From assembly GCA_015680685.1 (NCBI GenBank), contig MNCI01030420.1, positions 170,894 through 234,893 of the forward strand: 64,000 bases of DNA, read 5' to 3'. The translations under genes were made by a program, and so were the position numbers. The notes under the pieces are model-generated. The model made no database searches and was not told where the DNA came from. It worked only from the letters and a program-made list of their open reading frames with translations. Positions 31,092 to 42,099 of this stretch are shown one piece after another (position 1 is the first letter of the stretch; each line of letters opens with the position of its first letter). This stretch comes from Gnetum montanum (taxonomy: Eukaryota; Streptophyta; Gnetopsida; Gnetales; Gnetaceae).

Positions 31092-32373
31092 CTAGCTTAG
31101 GATTTATTTCTTTTATTCATTAGATTTGATATTTAATTTCTATGTTTTAATTTAGCTTTTACCATGCTAAAAAAATATCATTTCATATAACCCACTTTGG
31201 ATTAAACCATACATATTGAACCATAAATAGCCTAAGTGAGAAGACAATGATCAAAAACTAATGGTCAACTAAGTAAAGTAACAATTTAATCATATTAGTT
31301 AACTCATGAAATTTAAAATAAGTTATTAAAACACATTTGACAACTTTAAATGTAATAATTAAACCTATAAAAAATTTTAGGTTGTGATAACAAGCATAAT
31401 GGAATGCTTGAAGATGGTCTTACAAATTAACAATATAGCCTTTCTCAAATTGTAGCATTGTTTTCATATCTAGTTATTTAATGCAAATCCCTCTTTAGTT
31501 CTTGGGTGGAAAACACACAACCTATTTTATCTAAATCATGCTTCTTGTAGCTAATAATGGGTGATTCTCACTATTTGACATGGTAATTTTTGTGTTTGAA
31601 TTTGGTCCACCTTACTCATTATCTAGTTTCATTTCCATTCTACGTCATCTTCATGTCCTTCATTATGGATTATCTTCCATGCTTATGTTCTCTTCCTCAA
31701 TGTCATAAAATGAAGAGGAATCATTAGAGTTGCATGGTTTCTCAAATTAATAATAATTTTCCCCTTTACTAAAGGCTTTTTTCCCAAGAAGGCTGCTTGC
31801 TTTATGATCTTTTTCCTCTTTGGTAAGATGCATTCTAAGCAAGGGATCTTTTATGATATTTCTTTCCCTATCTTATTTGAACTTGAATAGTGTGATTTTG
31901 GAAATCCATGAAGTGTACTTAGCAAGATGAAATCATTGCTCTTAGTATGACCTATAGGCCTCATCCTCTACTAGTTTTAAATAAACTTCTAAAGATACAT
32001 TATGATTTTCTTTCTTGCCCTCATGCTAGTAATCAAGTATTCTATTTGCATTTCATTGTGTAAGATCAAGTAGGCACTTTTTTATAATTTTCTTGTTAGG
32101 GTGGTTACCCCTTGCTACATGGCTCAACCTATCCCTTATGAGTGCTTCTTATAGCACAAAAGGAGTGAACCTATTAGGAATTTGGACAATGCTGCCCATG
32201 GGATCTATTCAATGAAGTAGTTTGTCTTGGTGGAAGATAAATGTGAAATGAAAGTAGAATGGACCCTCATGAGTGGAAGTGATATGCCATTGTTGTCAAA
32301 GTTTCCATTGCTCTTACTCATCAACTTACATTCTTTCTTTTTATTCTCGGCTAAATGTGCATTCTTCAACTTG
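31092..32373. other. DNA between two gypsy elements, no gene recognised
   Basis: AT-rich. On the minus strand, 32150-31500 gives broken stretches with a Lys/Glu-rich, possibly Gag-like character, but no motif that would name a family. It is the target into which the minus-strand element at 32374 inserted. Confidence 0.35.
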
Positions 32374-33143
32374 TGATGAGTGGTGAGGTACTCCTACACT
32401 CAACCATATGAATATGAGCATCTCACGTGTGATCCGGTCAAACTCCAAGGACTAAGTGCTTACGTGCCCTAATGGAACACTTAAGGTTAATCAATCACTA
32501 TCTTCCCAAACGTACTTGTATTGTCACAATTGTATGGTTAAGTAAGCATGAGGTGTATGATTTTTATATATTTTATCTTTTTAACGCCTTATGCTAATAG
32601 GGAAGGGTGAAGAGAACTAAGTGACTAACTTTCATTAACCATTCACTAACTAAGTTCTAATTGTCCTAGCACCAGTATCCGTTCCCACTTGCCGCACACA
32701 CCCTGAACCAGTGAAATGCTACTGGGATTACCAAATGCTATTCGTTACAGGGTTACCAAGCGTTGCACACGTGCTCGAAGCGGTTGTACTGAATGCACTT
32801 AACTAGGAGAGTCAAGGATTGAGAGAGATTAATTATCTAGGAAAGTAATTAAACATTTAACAATAATTAAATCCTATTTAGCTTAGTCCACATGCTGCAA
32901 GGTTTATCAAAAAGTTCATCTTTATTACCGTACACAAATGTGTGCTCAGGTACAATTTGCTCGAATAAAGATCTATTCACTTTAAGACTCCTACTGCGGG
33001 CACATGGAAATTATTCTAACTCTGGAATGGTAAAATTGCAAGATTTTGGCTAAGGTCTAGATATAGATGCCTAAAATAGGGAAAGCTACCTCTTATTTAT
33101 AAGCATTGAGTCAGGCCATGATATTGCGTATCACGGCTCATCA
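32374..33143 (-). mobile_element. 3' LTR of the gag-protease element
   Basis: 770 bp, read on the minus strand from TGATGAGCCGTGATACGC to CCTCACCACTCATCA. U3 keeps only decayed GATATC palindromes; the TATA region is near 33100; R contains the reverse of CACATGG and AATAAAGAT blocks (about 32925-33005). Confidence 0.9.
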
Positions 33144-33163
33144 TACCCCCATGACTGAATGAA
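33144..33163 (-). other. 3' polypurine tract
   Basis: Minus strand reads TTTTCATTCAGTCATGGGGG then TA before the LTR start, as in copy Y. Confidence 0.75.
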
Positions 33164-35040
33164 AACTCATCCTTGAGTTCCTTACAAAATATTGGGAAGG
33201 TATGGGATTATTGACTGAAATGACACTAATGGTGAATGGGATGACATGTGAATGGATCATCATTACAATACATGGCAAATTTAGTGTTCATGACAACAAG
33301 AGTGAACACTATACACATTTGACATCCAGCCTTACTTGGTAGCTGAGAGAGAAGAGAGAAGAGAGAGAGAAAAAAGAAGAAGTCTACTGCTACCAATGCC
33401 AAGATTGCACTTTTCGTTGTCCATCCATGAGCATGTCATCAATCTTGTTCCTTGCATAATTGCTTCAACACTAGTCCATTCCAAGTGTTTTCTCCAAATC
33501 CAATCCATTGGTGTATGATTACCATCTGCACACACAACACAGTCTTATATTAGCAAGGGTGAATGAATCATAATGCAGTTGATACCTTGCTTTGGTGTAA
33601 GGTGAGTTATGATATGGCTGATGCGGATTTGGAGATATAACACTAGTGACTACCCAAGGTGTAGGGGTTAAGAGAAAATTGAAAAAATTGGACCAGGACC
33701 CCCATGACTAAGAGCAAGCCTCCGATAGTGAGAGAATGGAGAAAAAGAAAAGAAACAAGAAAGATGGAGAAAAAGAAACAACGACCATTCCAATAAAATG
33801 GATGTCAGGGATGGTAATGAACAAAATAGATGTTGATTGCAAAAATGTTTAAGGGAAAGAAATTAACTGATGCCCCAAATAGGAATGCCAGTGGGTCCTC
33901 CCCAAAGTAGGCTCATGCTTTTAATGCCCTGATAATCCCACATTCAAAGAGTTCGTAGGCTCTGGGTATGCTAGTTGGAAACAAGAGTTAAATTCTTAAC
34001 CACAAGAATTTACTAAAAAGAAAACAATGCATCAACCAAAATATAGACTATTGATACAACCAACAATGAGGTGAAAATGGAGAAAGAAGGATGGAAAGAA
34101 GAGAATGGAATGGAGTCTCAAGAACAAGGTGATGTACAACCCCTTGTGTATTAATGGTTAATGTGACTTAGTAGATCTCATTCCAAATCTAGCCTTAAAA
34201 AATCACATCCAATGACTTTGCATTAATACATTCGGCCAATCCATCCACCTGAAGTAACATGAATGCCTCCATTGAAGAGTCACCACCATATTGACGAAAC
34301 GAAACAGGAGAAAGTAGGAAGCGAGAAAGGGCCTTAGTTAGAGGGAACATTTTCTTTTTAGTTCCATAGCCAGTGCTTGTAGCCTAGATGATTATTTCAT
34401 CCATGGGGTGTGCTTTGAATTTTCACTTTTTCTCTTTTTTTTTATGTTTTGCATGAGAACCACACCATGCAAAGACTTATTATTTTTATTAGCTTAGCTT
34501 CTCGATAATGGAGTAGCGTCAGAATGGTACGGAAAACCCAAGAAGGAAACATCCAAGCACCCAAGAGAATGGCCAGCACAAATGTATCAAATCCCTTTGA
34601 AGTCACACCCTTTTCAATCCTTGAGTCTTTCCTTAGTTTGAGAAATGCCTAGTCAGCAATTCGTTGATAGTTCTTATTATTGAAAGAAAGGGATTGTACA
34701 GTTCCAAGCCAAGAGCGACCATAGAAATTCATGGATGCATGGATGATGTGGACTCATTGCCTATTATATCAAAAGAACCATACCAAAGTATTAGCATCAT
34801 AACTCAAAGGTAGAAACCAAACATTAGCAATCAATGGAATACAGTTCATACCATCATCAACACTTATTAGGTGACAAACCTAACAAAATAAAAAAAACAA
34901 AACAAAAAAAAATAAAAAAAAATAAACACACAAAGAAAAGAAAAGAAAAGAAAAAGTATGAACAATGTTGCAAAACAAAAATAAGAAAAGTTAAAGGAAT
35001 TTGTAAAACAAAAACTTAAAAATGAACTAAGGGCCTTGAT
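33164..35040 (-). mobile_element. 3' noncoding region of the gag-protease element
   Basis: Parallels copy Y (460-2205) in reverse order. It has an AG-rich stretch at 33340-33385 and an A-rich tract (34870-35020, with GAAAA repeats near 34936-34955), which is the T-rich tract of the other copies read on this strand. The extra ORF found in element E-F is not present. Short ORFs here are shadows or low complexity. Confidence 0.75.
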
Positions 35041-35060
35041 TGATCAGCATAGGTGGCCAT

Positions 35061-35080
35061 CTTCCCCATGACTGAATTGA
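35061..35080 (-). other. Internal copy of the polypurine tract
   Basis: Minus strand reads TCAATTCAGTCATGGGGAAG, sharing TTCAGTCATGGGG with the 3' tract at 33146-33160. It lies directly after the gag-protease part. Confidence 0.6.
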
Positions 35081-35364
35081 AAGGGGGAGATTCGAAATAA
35101 TGAGTGAGGTCATCCTTTCTCCGATGTGTAATGTGCATTGACCATTCTAGATTCATGATAAGGTTTGGTCTATTGCACATTAACTAGTACTCTTTTATCG
35201 GAGCGCTTGTTTGAAGTTTTTAGGAATCTCCAACTTCCACCTAATGATGTTTTCAAGTTAAGGGTTATAAGTTGGTAATACTCTTGCTCTAGTGAATCTA
35301 TGCTTTCGAATTGGGCGTAGGTTGTTCCCTCAGTTGGTTCCATGCAAGTTGGTAAGTTTCTCTC

Positions 35365-36045
35365 CTAGTTAGCTATCAACCACTGGGTGTTTTCTTGTTG
35401 TGTGGTTGCTACATACATGCACTTGTGTATGTTAATTTCATAGGCACACCAGTTGCATGCAGGAAATGTTGAACATTCCTGTACACAATCACACCCTATA
35501 TCATTGTATGTGATGCATGGAACTTTCTTCCTCTCGATATTTCTAAAAGTGTTTTCCTTAGATATTTCCAGGGAAAGATCGTAGATTCCTAGGCATGCAT
35601 TTATGGTACTTAGCCATGCCCTTCCCATTATTATTGTGAAGTCACCTTTGTCATTGTTTACTTGTATCACTAGGAAATCAGCTAGATATGACCACCCACA
35701 CATAGTGGTAATGATGTCCTCCACCAATCCCAAGGGAACAGTGATGGGCTGGTTAGCTAGCTCTAAGTGAATATTGCTGTTCTTTAGTGGAGGCAGGTTC
35801 CAGGCTTTATACATCTCTTGTGATATTAAGTTGACTCCAGAACCTAAGTCCAGAAGAGCTTTACAAGGTTCACTCCTAGCAACTTGGAGATAGATTAGAG
35901 GACTTCCAGGATCAAAGAATTTCCTGGGAAGGTGGCCCTCCTTGATCCAGTCAATAATGGCATGTGTTAACATAACTGTGTGCATTGAGCTCTGTTTTTG
36001 GTTTGAAGGGAGCTCTGAAGCCTTATTTAGCATTTTGAGGCTCAA
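35365..36045 (-). CDS. Gypsy protease ORF (gag-protease element)
   Basis: Uninterrupted 226-residue frame. An IDWIKEGHLPRKFFDPGSPL lead is followed by the aspartic protease: CKALLDLGSGVNLIS, with the catalytic DLGSG (families usually have D-S/T-G), a flap region (ELANQPITVPLGLVEDI) and FTIIMGRAWLSTINACLGI near the end of the fold. It stops at CMYVATTQQENTQWLIAN, where other copies go on to RT. It overlaps the end of the Gag frame (36023), so a Gag-protease fusion by frameshift, or a single frame before decay, is likely. It would cut Gag during particle maturation. The Leu in the active triad is unusual. Confidence 0.8.
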   Translation of the reverse strand: MSLKMLNKASELPSNQKQSSMHTVMLTHAIIDWIKEGHLPRKFFDPGSPLIYLQVARSEPCKALLDLGSGVNLISQEMYKAWNLPPLKNSNIHLELANQPITVPLGLVEDIITTMCGWSYLADFLVIQVNNDKGDFTIIMGRAWLSTINACLGIYDLSLEISKENTFRNIERKKVPCITYNDIGCDCVQECSTFPACNWCAYEINIHKCMYVATTQQENTQWLIAN

Positions 36046-37048
36046 CCACTTGTGGTTGTGAGCGCTTGGTTGGGCTATTGGTTCTGAAGAAAGGTCTTCT
36101 CTTTGTATGGCTATCAGAACTAGTAGTAGGTTGGAGGTTCACAACTCTCGTAGCATTATGTTGCTGTGGTTGAGTGGGGAGTTCCCCTTGCATTGCCGAA
36201 GTAGGTGGTAATGGATCTATCAGTGTGAGAGTCGCAAATGGATTCAGAGGATGGTATGCTTGTGGGTTGTCTCTCCTAGGAGAAGGAGTCCTATAATACT
36301 CCCGAGGTTGGTAGTGACGTTGTGGTGTCACATGATCTACAGAGTCACATGGAGAGATTGGTTGCTGCACGTAGTAGCCGTATGGATTCAGTTGTCGGTA
36401 AGGGTATTATTGTCTCGGTGGTGGCATCCCCCATGACTATGGGTATTGCCACTACTGGTGTTACTCAATAGGTTGTGGTGGAGTTCCACTTGGATAATAT
36501 GTTAATGGTTGGTGGAAATGCCTTGGGTTACCTTAGGGATAAGGTAACCATCGGGGTGCTTGCCATTTGTTAAGTCGTGGGTTAAGTGCATACACCCCAG
36601 ACTCTTGCAGATGTGAGATTACTGGGCAACATCCCTTAGGATGGTCATACTAGCATATCTCACATCCACTATCATTGTCCATATTAGAATCCACAATCTC
36701 TTGGGTGATGGCCATTTTATCCTTACCTTTGTTACATGCATGGTCCAAATCCCTCTTTTTCTTTCTATCATAGTCACCACTTCGCTCCTTAGACTCCTCT
36801 ACGATTTTGAGAACGATTTCAAATCTACTATCTAAGGAGTCCCACATTTGGTCTACCTTTGCCGACACTTCTGTTGTTAATTTTTGGAATGGAAAGGTTT
36901 TCTTATTCATCATCTCCTCGAGTGGTGACTCTTCCTCCTCCTCACAGAATCTTACTCCTCTTTTTCGGAGGGAAGGATAGTGGTTGTACTCATACACAGT
37001 TTCTCTCTTACGTAGCTCTCCTTCTTCCTTAGCTACTTGCTTCAGCAA
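36023..37048 (-). pseudogene. Gag C-terminal region, lightly broken
   Basis: Two frames. 37048-36650 starts within an acidic and Lys-rich segment (RLKQVAKEEGEL type; MWDSLDSRFEIVLKIVEESK) and ends SGCEIC; after one stop, YDHPKGCCPVISHLQ follows, giving a short Cys-His knuckle C-x2-C-x3-H-x3-C. 36370-36023 is a Pro/Gln/Ser-rich linker (RTPSPRRDNPQAYHPLNPF) before protease. It would bind element RNA. Confidence 0.75.
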
Positions 37049-37598
37049 TCTATGGATTTGATGGGACCTAAGCTTTGATAATATCCCTTGGGCATACGTT
37101 CCAAGGGTTCTCCTAGTTTCATTTTAAGTCCATCTACGAGATGGCATAGTTGATCCTACTGCGAGTAACCATGGCCCAAACAACAATGTAGCAATGCATA
37201 ATATCAGCCCATGGTAGCATCCAAGGGTTCATGAGTTCCCTGCTTCCATCCTTGGATTTTCTTTCATAGGTTGGACACCTGGGAGTATGTTTGATACTTA
37301 TCGTTAAACAGTTCTAGCATCGTACTCCACCTTCAAATGGATTTTGGTTCTAAGGACCGGTACAAGCTTTCCACTTCTTTTACTAGTGTTCTTGGGAATA
37401 ACTTTAATTTCTGCCATTTTTTCTCAATGATCTGCAAGGCACATGCATCATGAAATGCTTGTAAGTGGTTCTGAGGATCAGTGTTGTATCCCCCCTCAAA
37501 TCATGGGATATTATTCATGTCGAGTCTCTTGATCCTGCTATCTTTTTGGTGCCTTGTGGGTATTCTTACGACCTCTATGATGTCTAACATGCTTCATG
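37049..37598 (-). pseudogene. Gag capsid core (Retrotrans_gag type), broken
   Basis: In reverse translation the frame carries MNNIP-FEGGYNTDPQNHLQAF, HDACALQIIEKKWQKLKLFP, LVKEVESLYRSLEPKS, TMLELFNDKYQ and LDATMG-YYALLH, the usual capsid order F-G, HL--F, W/LY-SL, F---Y. A few stops. Colinear with 21165-21660. Confidence 0.75.
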
Positions 37599-38618
37599 TT
37601 ATAAGTAGGGGTTCTTTGTGGTCATTTCTTTCATAGCGTTTGTGATGTCTACATGGTTCCCTACTTTCCCTTCTTCTATGCTGTGATTCTCTAGAATGCC
37701 CTCGTCCTCGCTCTCGACTCTCTCGTTGAGGTTTCTCACCTTGCTTACCTTTATCCTTATGGTTATGTTTCCTATGACTGCATCCTGATATTGAAGGAGA
37801 GGGTGAATGTGATGATGAAGGTGAACAAGAAGAAGAATGATTACCATGACATGTTTCCTACCTTCTATTTGGTGGTCTTGACCCTGATCATGATGACTAT
37901 CAGAATGCCCACCCTTATCATGTGTTTGTGTTCCCTCGTTGAACACTTGGTGTTCGTGAGGATCAAAACTAGGATTGTGAATCATGGAGTGAAGGTTCTG
38001 ATACACCACCTCCTCACCATCATTAGGAGGGGGAATATCATTTTGTGGAGAACCCACTGAAATAGGTTCACCACCCTCAATTTCGCTTAAGATGGGTGGA
38101 GCGTTATGGGATCCTTTGCCCTTCGAAAATGTATAGTATCTCTCTTGTTGCAAGTCCCTTTGATGTTGTGCTTCTATGGGATGGTAGTCCCTTGTGTCAT
38201 GGTTACGTGCAATGTACTCTGCGTACAACTGTGACATACCTATTTGTGCAAGAGCACGAAGGAGCATGTTGGGGGTTGCTTTGTCTGGAGGCAACACTAT
38301 GTTACCCTCCAAGTCTCTGCAATGTAGTTGTTCATCTTGATGGAGAATAAAGGTAAAGTCTGGTATATACTCATCGTGATGAATATATACCACACGGAAT
38401 TATTGAGGAATTGGAGGATCTTGGTTATGTGTGTTGTGCCGTTGACTATCTCTTGTGTTGGTCCTAGGCGGTGAAGTGCTTTTGTGTGAAGAAGAAGAAA
38501 TTTTTGTCTTGTCTGGTGTGCAAGTTACCATTATCTTATTTTTCTTTTGATCAACCCTAATGGTTCTAGCTCCCAATGATATGAATGATTTCCTATGTTC
38601 TACGTAGCGCACAAACAA
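37599..38618 (-). pseudogene. Gag N-terminal region, one stop and one frameshift
   Basis: Frame from 38618 (MFVRYVEHRKSFISLGAR...) reaches a TAA at 38400-38402 and goes on in the same frame: VVYIHHDEYIPDFTFILHQD, DLEGNIVLPPDKATPNMLLR, ALAQIGMSQLYAEYIARNHD. From about 37870 the true frame is lost; the other frame gives a Ser/His/Arg-rich tract that fits element E-F. The first ATG lies 24 bp inside the element from the primer site. Related sequence is found at 20335-20980 and 61170-62060. Confidence 0.78.
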
Positions 38619-38623
38619 CTAAG

Positions 38624-38641
38624 TCCCCGACAACGGCGCCA
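38624..38641 (-). other. Primer binding site, tRNA-Asp type
   Basis: Minus strand reads TGGCGCCGTTGTCGGGGA, one base from the LTR. The 3' end of plant tRNA-Asp (...CCCCGGCAACGGCGCCA) pairs with it with one mismatch. tRNA-Asp priming is known for Athila elements. Confidence 0.85.
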
Positions 38642-38642
38642 A

Positions 38643-39409
38643 TGATGAGTGGCAAGGTACCCCTACACTCAACCATACGAATACAAGCATCTCACCCATG
38701 ATTCGGTCGAACTCCAAGGACTAAGTGCTTATGCGCCCTAATGGAACACTTAAGGTTAATTAATTGTTGTCTTCCCAAACTTACTTGTATTGTCACGGTT
38801 GTATGGTTAAGTAAGCCTGAGGTGTATGATTTTTATATCTTTTATCTTTTTAACGCCTTATGCTAATAGGGAAGGGTGAAGAGAACTAAGTGACTAACTT
38901 TCATTAACCATTCACTAACTAAGTTCTAATTGTCCTAGCACCAGTATCTGTTCCCACTTGTCGCACACACCCTGAACCAGTGCAACACTGCTGGGATTAC
39001 CAAATGCTATTCATTACTGGGTTACCAAGTGTTGCACATGTGCTTGAAGCAATCGTACTAAATACACTTAACTAGGAGAGTCAAGGGTTGAGAGTGATTA
39101 CTTATCTAGGAAAGTAATTAAAGATTTAACAATAATTAAATCCTATTTAGTTAGCTTAGACCACATGCTGCAAGGTTTATTAGAAAGTTCATCTTTATTG
39201 CCGTACATAAATGTGTGCTTAGGTACAATTTGCTTGAATAAAGATCTATTCACTTTAAGACTCCTACTGCGGGCACATGGAAATTATTCTAACTCTGGAA
39301 TGGTAAAACTGCAAGAATTTGGCTAAGGTCTAGATCTAGATGCCTAAAACAGGGAAAGCCACCTCTTATTTATAAGCATTGAGGCAGACCACGATATCGT
39401 GACTCATCA
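38643..39409 (-). mobile_element. 5' LTR of the gag-protease element
   Basis: 767 bp. On the minus strand it begins TGATGAGTCACGATATCGTG, with one intact GATATC palindrome, and ends TTGCCACTCATCA next to the primer site. Confidence 0.9.
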
Positions 39410-41573
39410 ACCTGGAATAGGTAACCAATATAGAAGATTGATAGTGTATGTGCTTTTAGTAATATACTAATGTAAAAAAGATATATTATTATTACCAACT
39501 ACACTTATTGTGTATGATTAGTACCATTGCTAAACATCTAATGTCCTTTCTTAACTTCATAGCTACAATGTCATATGGAAACATATGATATCACAAATAT
39601 GATGTATCTACGACTAGTAAAGTTTATAAATACCACCTACCTACTATTTTGTAACACTTAGAAATTGTTAGCAAGTGTCCAAAATGTGGATCGAAGTTAA
39701 TTGTATAGAGTCTTATTCAAGTGGATTATACCTAGATACTAGTGATGAATGGTAGTAAGATTAAGATTAATTTCTATTCATTGCAGTACTCTAACATAAC
39801 CTAAATTTATATTTAATGCATTTTATTTCTATGTAGTTTAGTTTAATCTTTAGTTTAATATTGTAACATCCTACCCTACCATGCCTAGTTAGAAAGAAGT
39901 CATGCCTAGGATTATTAATAATAATAACATAACAAAAGTATGACAAACTAAGAAACTAGTGGTGCATGAAAATACATTAAGAATAAACAACACAATATAT
40001 ATATCACAATTAAACCATACAATAATCCATTCCAAACTAAAGACCAAGCATATACATTAATTTATAGGACTACATGTCTCTATATAAACCAAAAAATCTA
40101 TGTTGCTCACATAAGATACAAAACATAAACAACATCATATACATAAGAGTATACTAATGGTCTTATAAATATTAATAGTTCACAATATTATAAATGGAAA
40201 TATACATCAACCAATCCTTGAAGTTATCCATCTCCTCTATCTCTTTCAGTACTTACTTGCACCCCTGCATCCTGCACTTATAACTAAATAAAGTAAATAT
40301 AAAACTGGGTGGGAAGCCTTTATAGTTCTCTTACTAGATGGTCAACAAGTGTTGCACTAGAGGAGGGGAATGGGATACAAAAGAACTTGCATCAACAGTT
40401 AGTCTCACACACATTCTAAGCAACACATGCATAGATGATATCACACACCACACTAGCATACTTCTTACTAGAGTAAGTAGATTGCTAGCAATCATAGATA
40501 AAATCATTATTAGACATAATCAATCATATATTCATTACACCACACCACATGCATTTTCACTATCATGCACATGCATTCATTTTTATGCCATCAATCATCA
40601 CATTGACCATACATTCATAATTCAATCACAATATATACTACCATGACTATGACTCACAAAACAATACCAACATCTACACATAACTCATGTGGATGTCATA
40701 CTACTATATACACATTATCCATGTGGTTGATAGCATAATTGCACTTAGTGTAGCATGTGAAATTTTATCATGAGTACTCATATTCAATCACTTTCTAGGG
40801 TTCGTTATAATGAGCCTGTAACCATTGGGCTTTTGGAGGGCTAGCTATAGGAACATACACACCTATGCCATGTACCAATTGTAGGGACAAACAAATCTAT
40901 ACTCTTTCACTCTCAAGATGAGGCCTGAGATAGGAATGTTATTGATGCACCATAGTGGGGATCAATCCATAAGTACCTCTAGGATGCCTTGTCACCAATT
41001 GATGCACACCCTTATGCTAGCACAACCTACCAATGACTCCTATAATTGTCATTGTGAGGACATGTACAAATCTAGGCTAGCTTAAGCCTTCTCATATCCT
41101 ACGCACAACATATTTGAATCAAATATAACATGACCACATATATTCACACCTAATGGTCACACTCACTCCATGAAGATAATACCATAATATGACATAACAA
41201 AATTTCATGCCATAACCATACTCTTAGAACTATATATAATATTGTAAAAATAACTACTTTTGTAACCTCCAAGATGATAGATGCTATTGGAGAAAACAAA
41301 TTTCACGAATAGAAAGTACATCAAGAAACGATCCCAATGATGATAATTTCACCTTAATTAGACTCTCAAAAAAAATTTGTGTATTTAAAATTTAATTAAT
41401 GAAATAATAAATAGTAATATTTAATTATAGCAAGTGATAATTGAAACACCAAGAAATAGGCCCATAAAATATAATATCCAAACTACGCTAGTCTCAATAA
41501 TATCACATTTAATATTCCACAAGTTCATATCCTTTCATTCATCGCATATTTCTTTATAAATAATTCACAAATA
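39410..41573. other. DNA between gypsy and copia elements, no gene recognised
   Basis: A TGTAACATCCTACCCTACC block at 39863 resembles the start of some plant gypsy LTRs (TGTAACACCC...), but I found no partner end. 40340-40680 is CA-rich with many 'catgcat' and 'cacac' words. ORF 40338-40646 has no recognisable product. Confidence 0.35.
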
Positions 41574-42055
41574 TGTGATTTTTTAGATCTTTCATGATAA
41601 TAGTAAAAAATAAATCCATAGAAAAACACAAGAATATATCCTAGGAAAAATTGAGAAAAATCCTAGCAAGAAACAAGCTCCTGGATCTTATGTTAGCTCA
41701 GAGAAAATTTCTCAAACATAATGAACAAAAGAGAATGGGAAAGAAGAAGGCATAGGGATGAAAGCCAAACACACTACCTTTAAGGTTTCATTGTAGCCAT
41801 ATTTATAGCATGGAATGGACATCCATAGGTAGTGTTAATCAAATTTATTTGGATAGTAACAACAGTAAAATAATGGAGATGAACAATAGTTTTACATTGA
41901 CTATATTTCAAATATCTATAGTTAAATACTCAACATTGCAGTTTATTACAACATAACTATTGTACCATACAATTACAAAAAAGATAGTGCTTGTAATCAA
42001 AGAGATGACTATATCTAAGCTTATGTGAATGGTAGTTTCCTTCACTTTACTCACA
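41574..42055 (-). mobile_element. 3' LTR of the copia element
   Basis: 482 bp, ends TGTGATTTTTT and TACTCACA on the + strand (TGTGA...TCACA on both strands). On the minus strand the tract before it is CTTCAAGAAGGAGAAT, a polypurine tract. Confidence 0.9.
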
Positions 42056-42099
42056 ATTCTCCTTCTTGAAGGCAAAGTTGCCATGAAGCCTAATCTAGA

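Larger units (their letters stand above)
32374..39409 (-). mobile_element. Gag-protease-only gypsy element with both LTRs
   Basis: Both LTRs (32374-33143 and 38643-39409) start and end as TGATGAG...CTCATCA. They agree at most positions by eye, so the insertion is younger than element E-F. Flanking 5-mers are ACTTG (32369-32373) and ACCTG (39410-39414), a target duplication with one transition. The inside (-) has primer site, gag and protease, then only about 300 bp before the 3' noncoding region: RT, RNase H and integrase are absent. It would need enzymes from a full relative. Confidence 0.9.

Noticed and set aside
37791-38350. Two + strand ORFs of 89 and 84 residues
   Set aside because: Antisense to the Gag N-terminal region.
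39863-39885. Start of a TGTAACATCC-type gypsy LTR
   Set aside because: No matching LTR end, primer site or partner copy could be found.
40338-40646. 102-residue ORF in CA-rich DNA
   Set aside because: Low-complexity composition, no domain, no supporting context.
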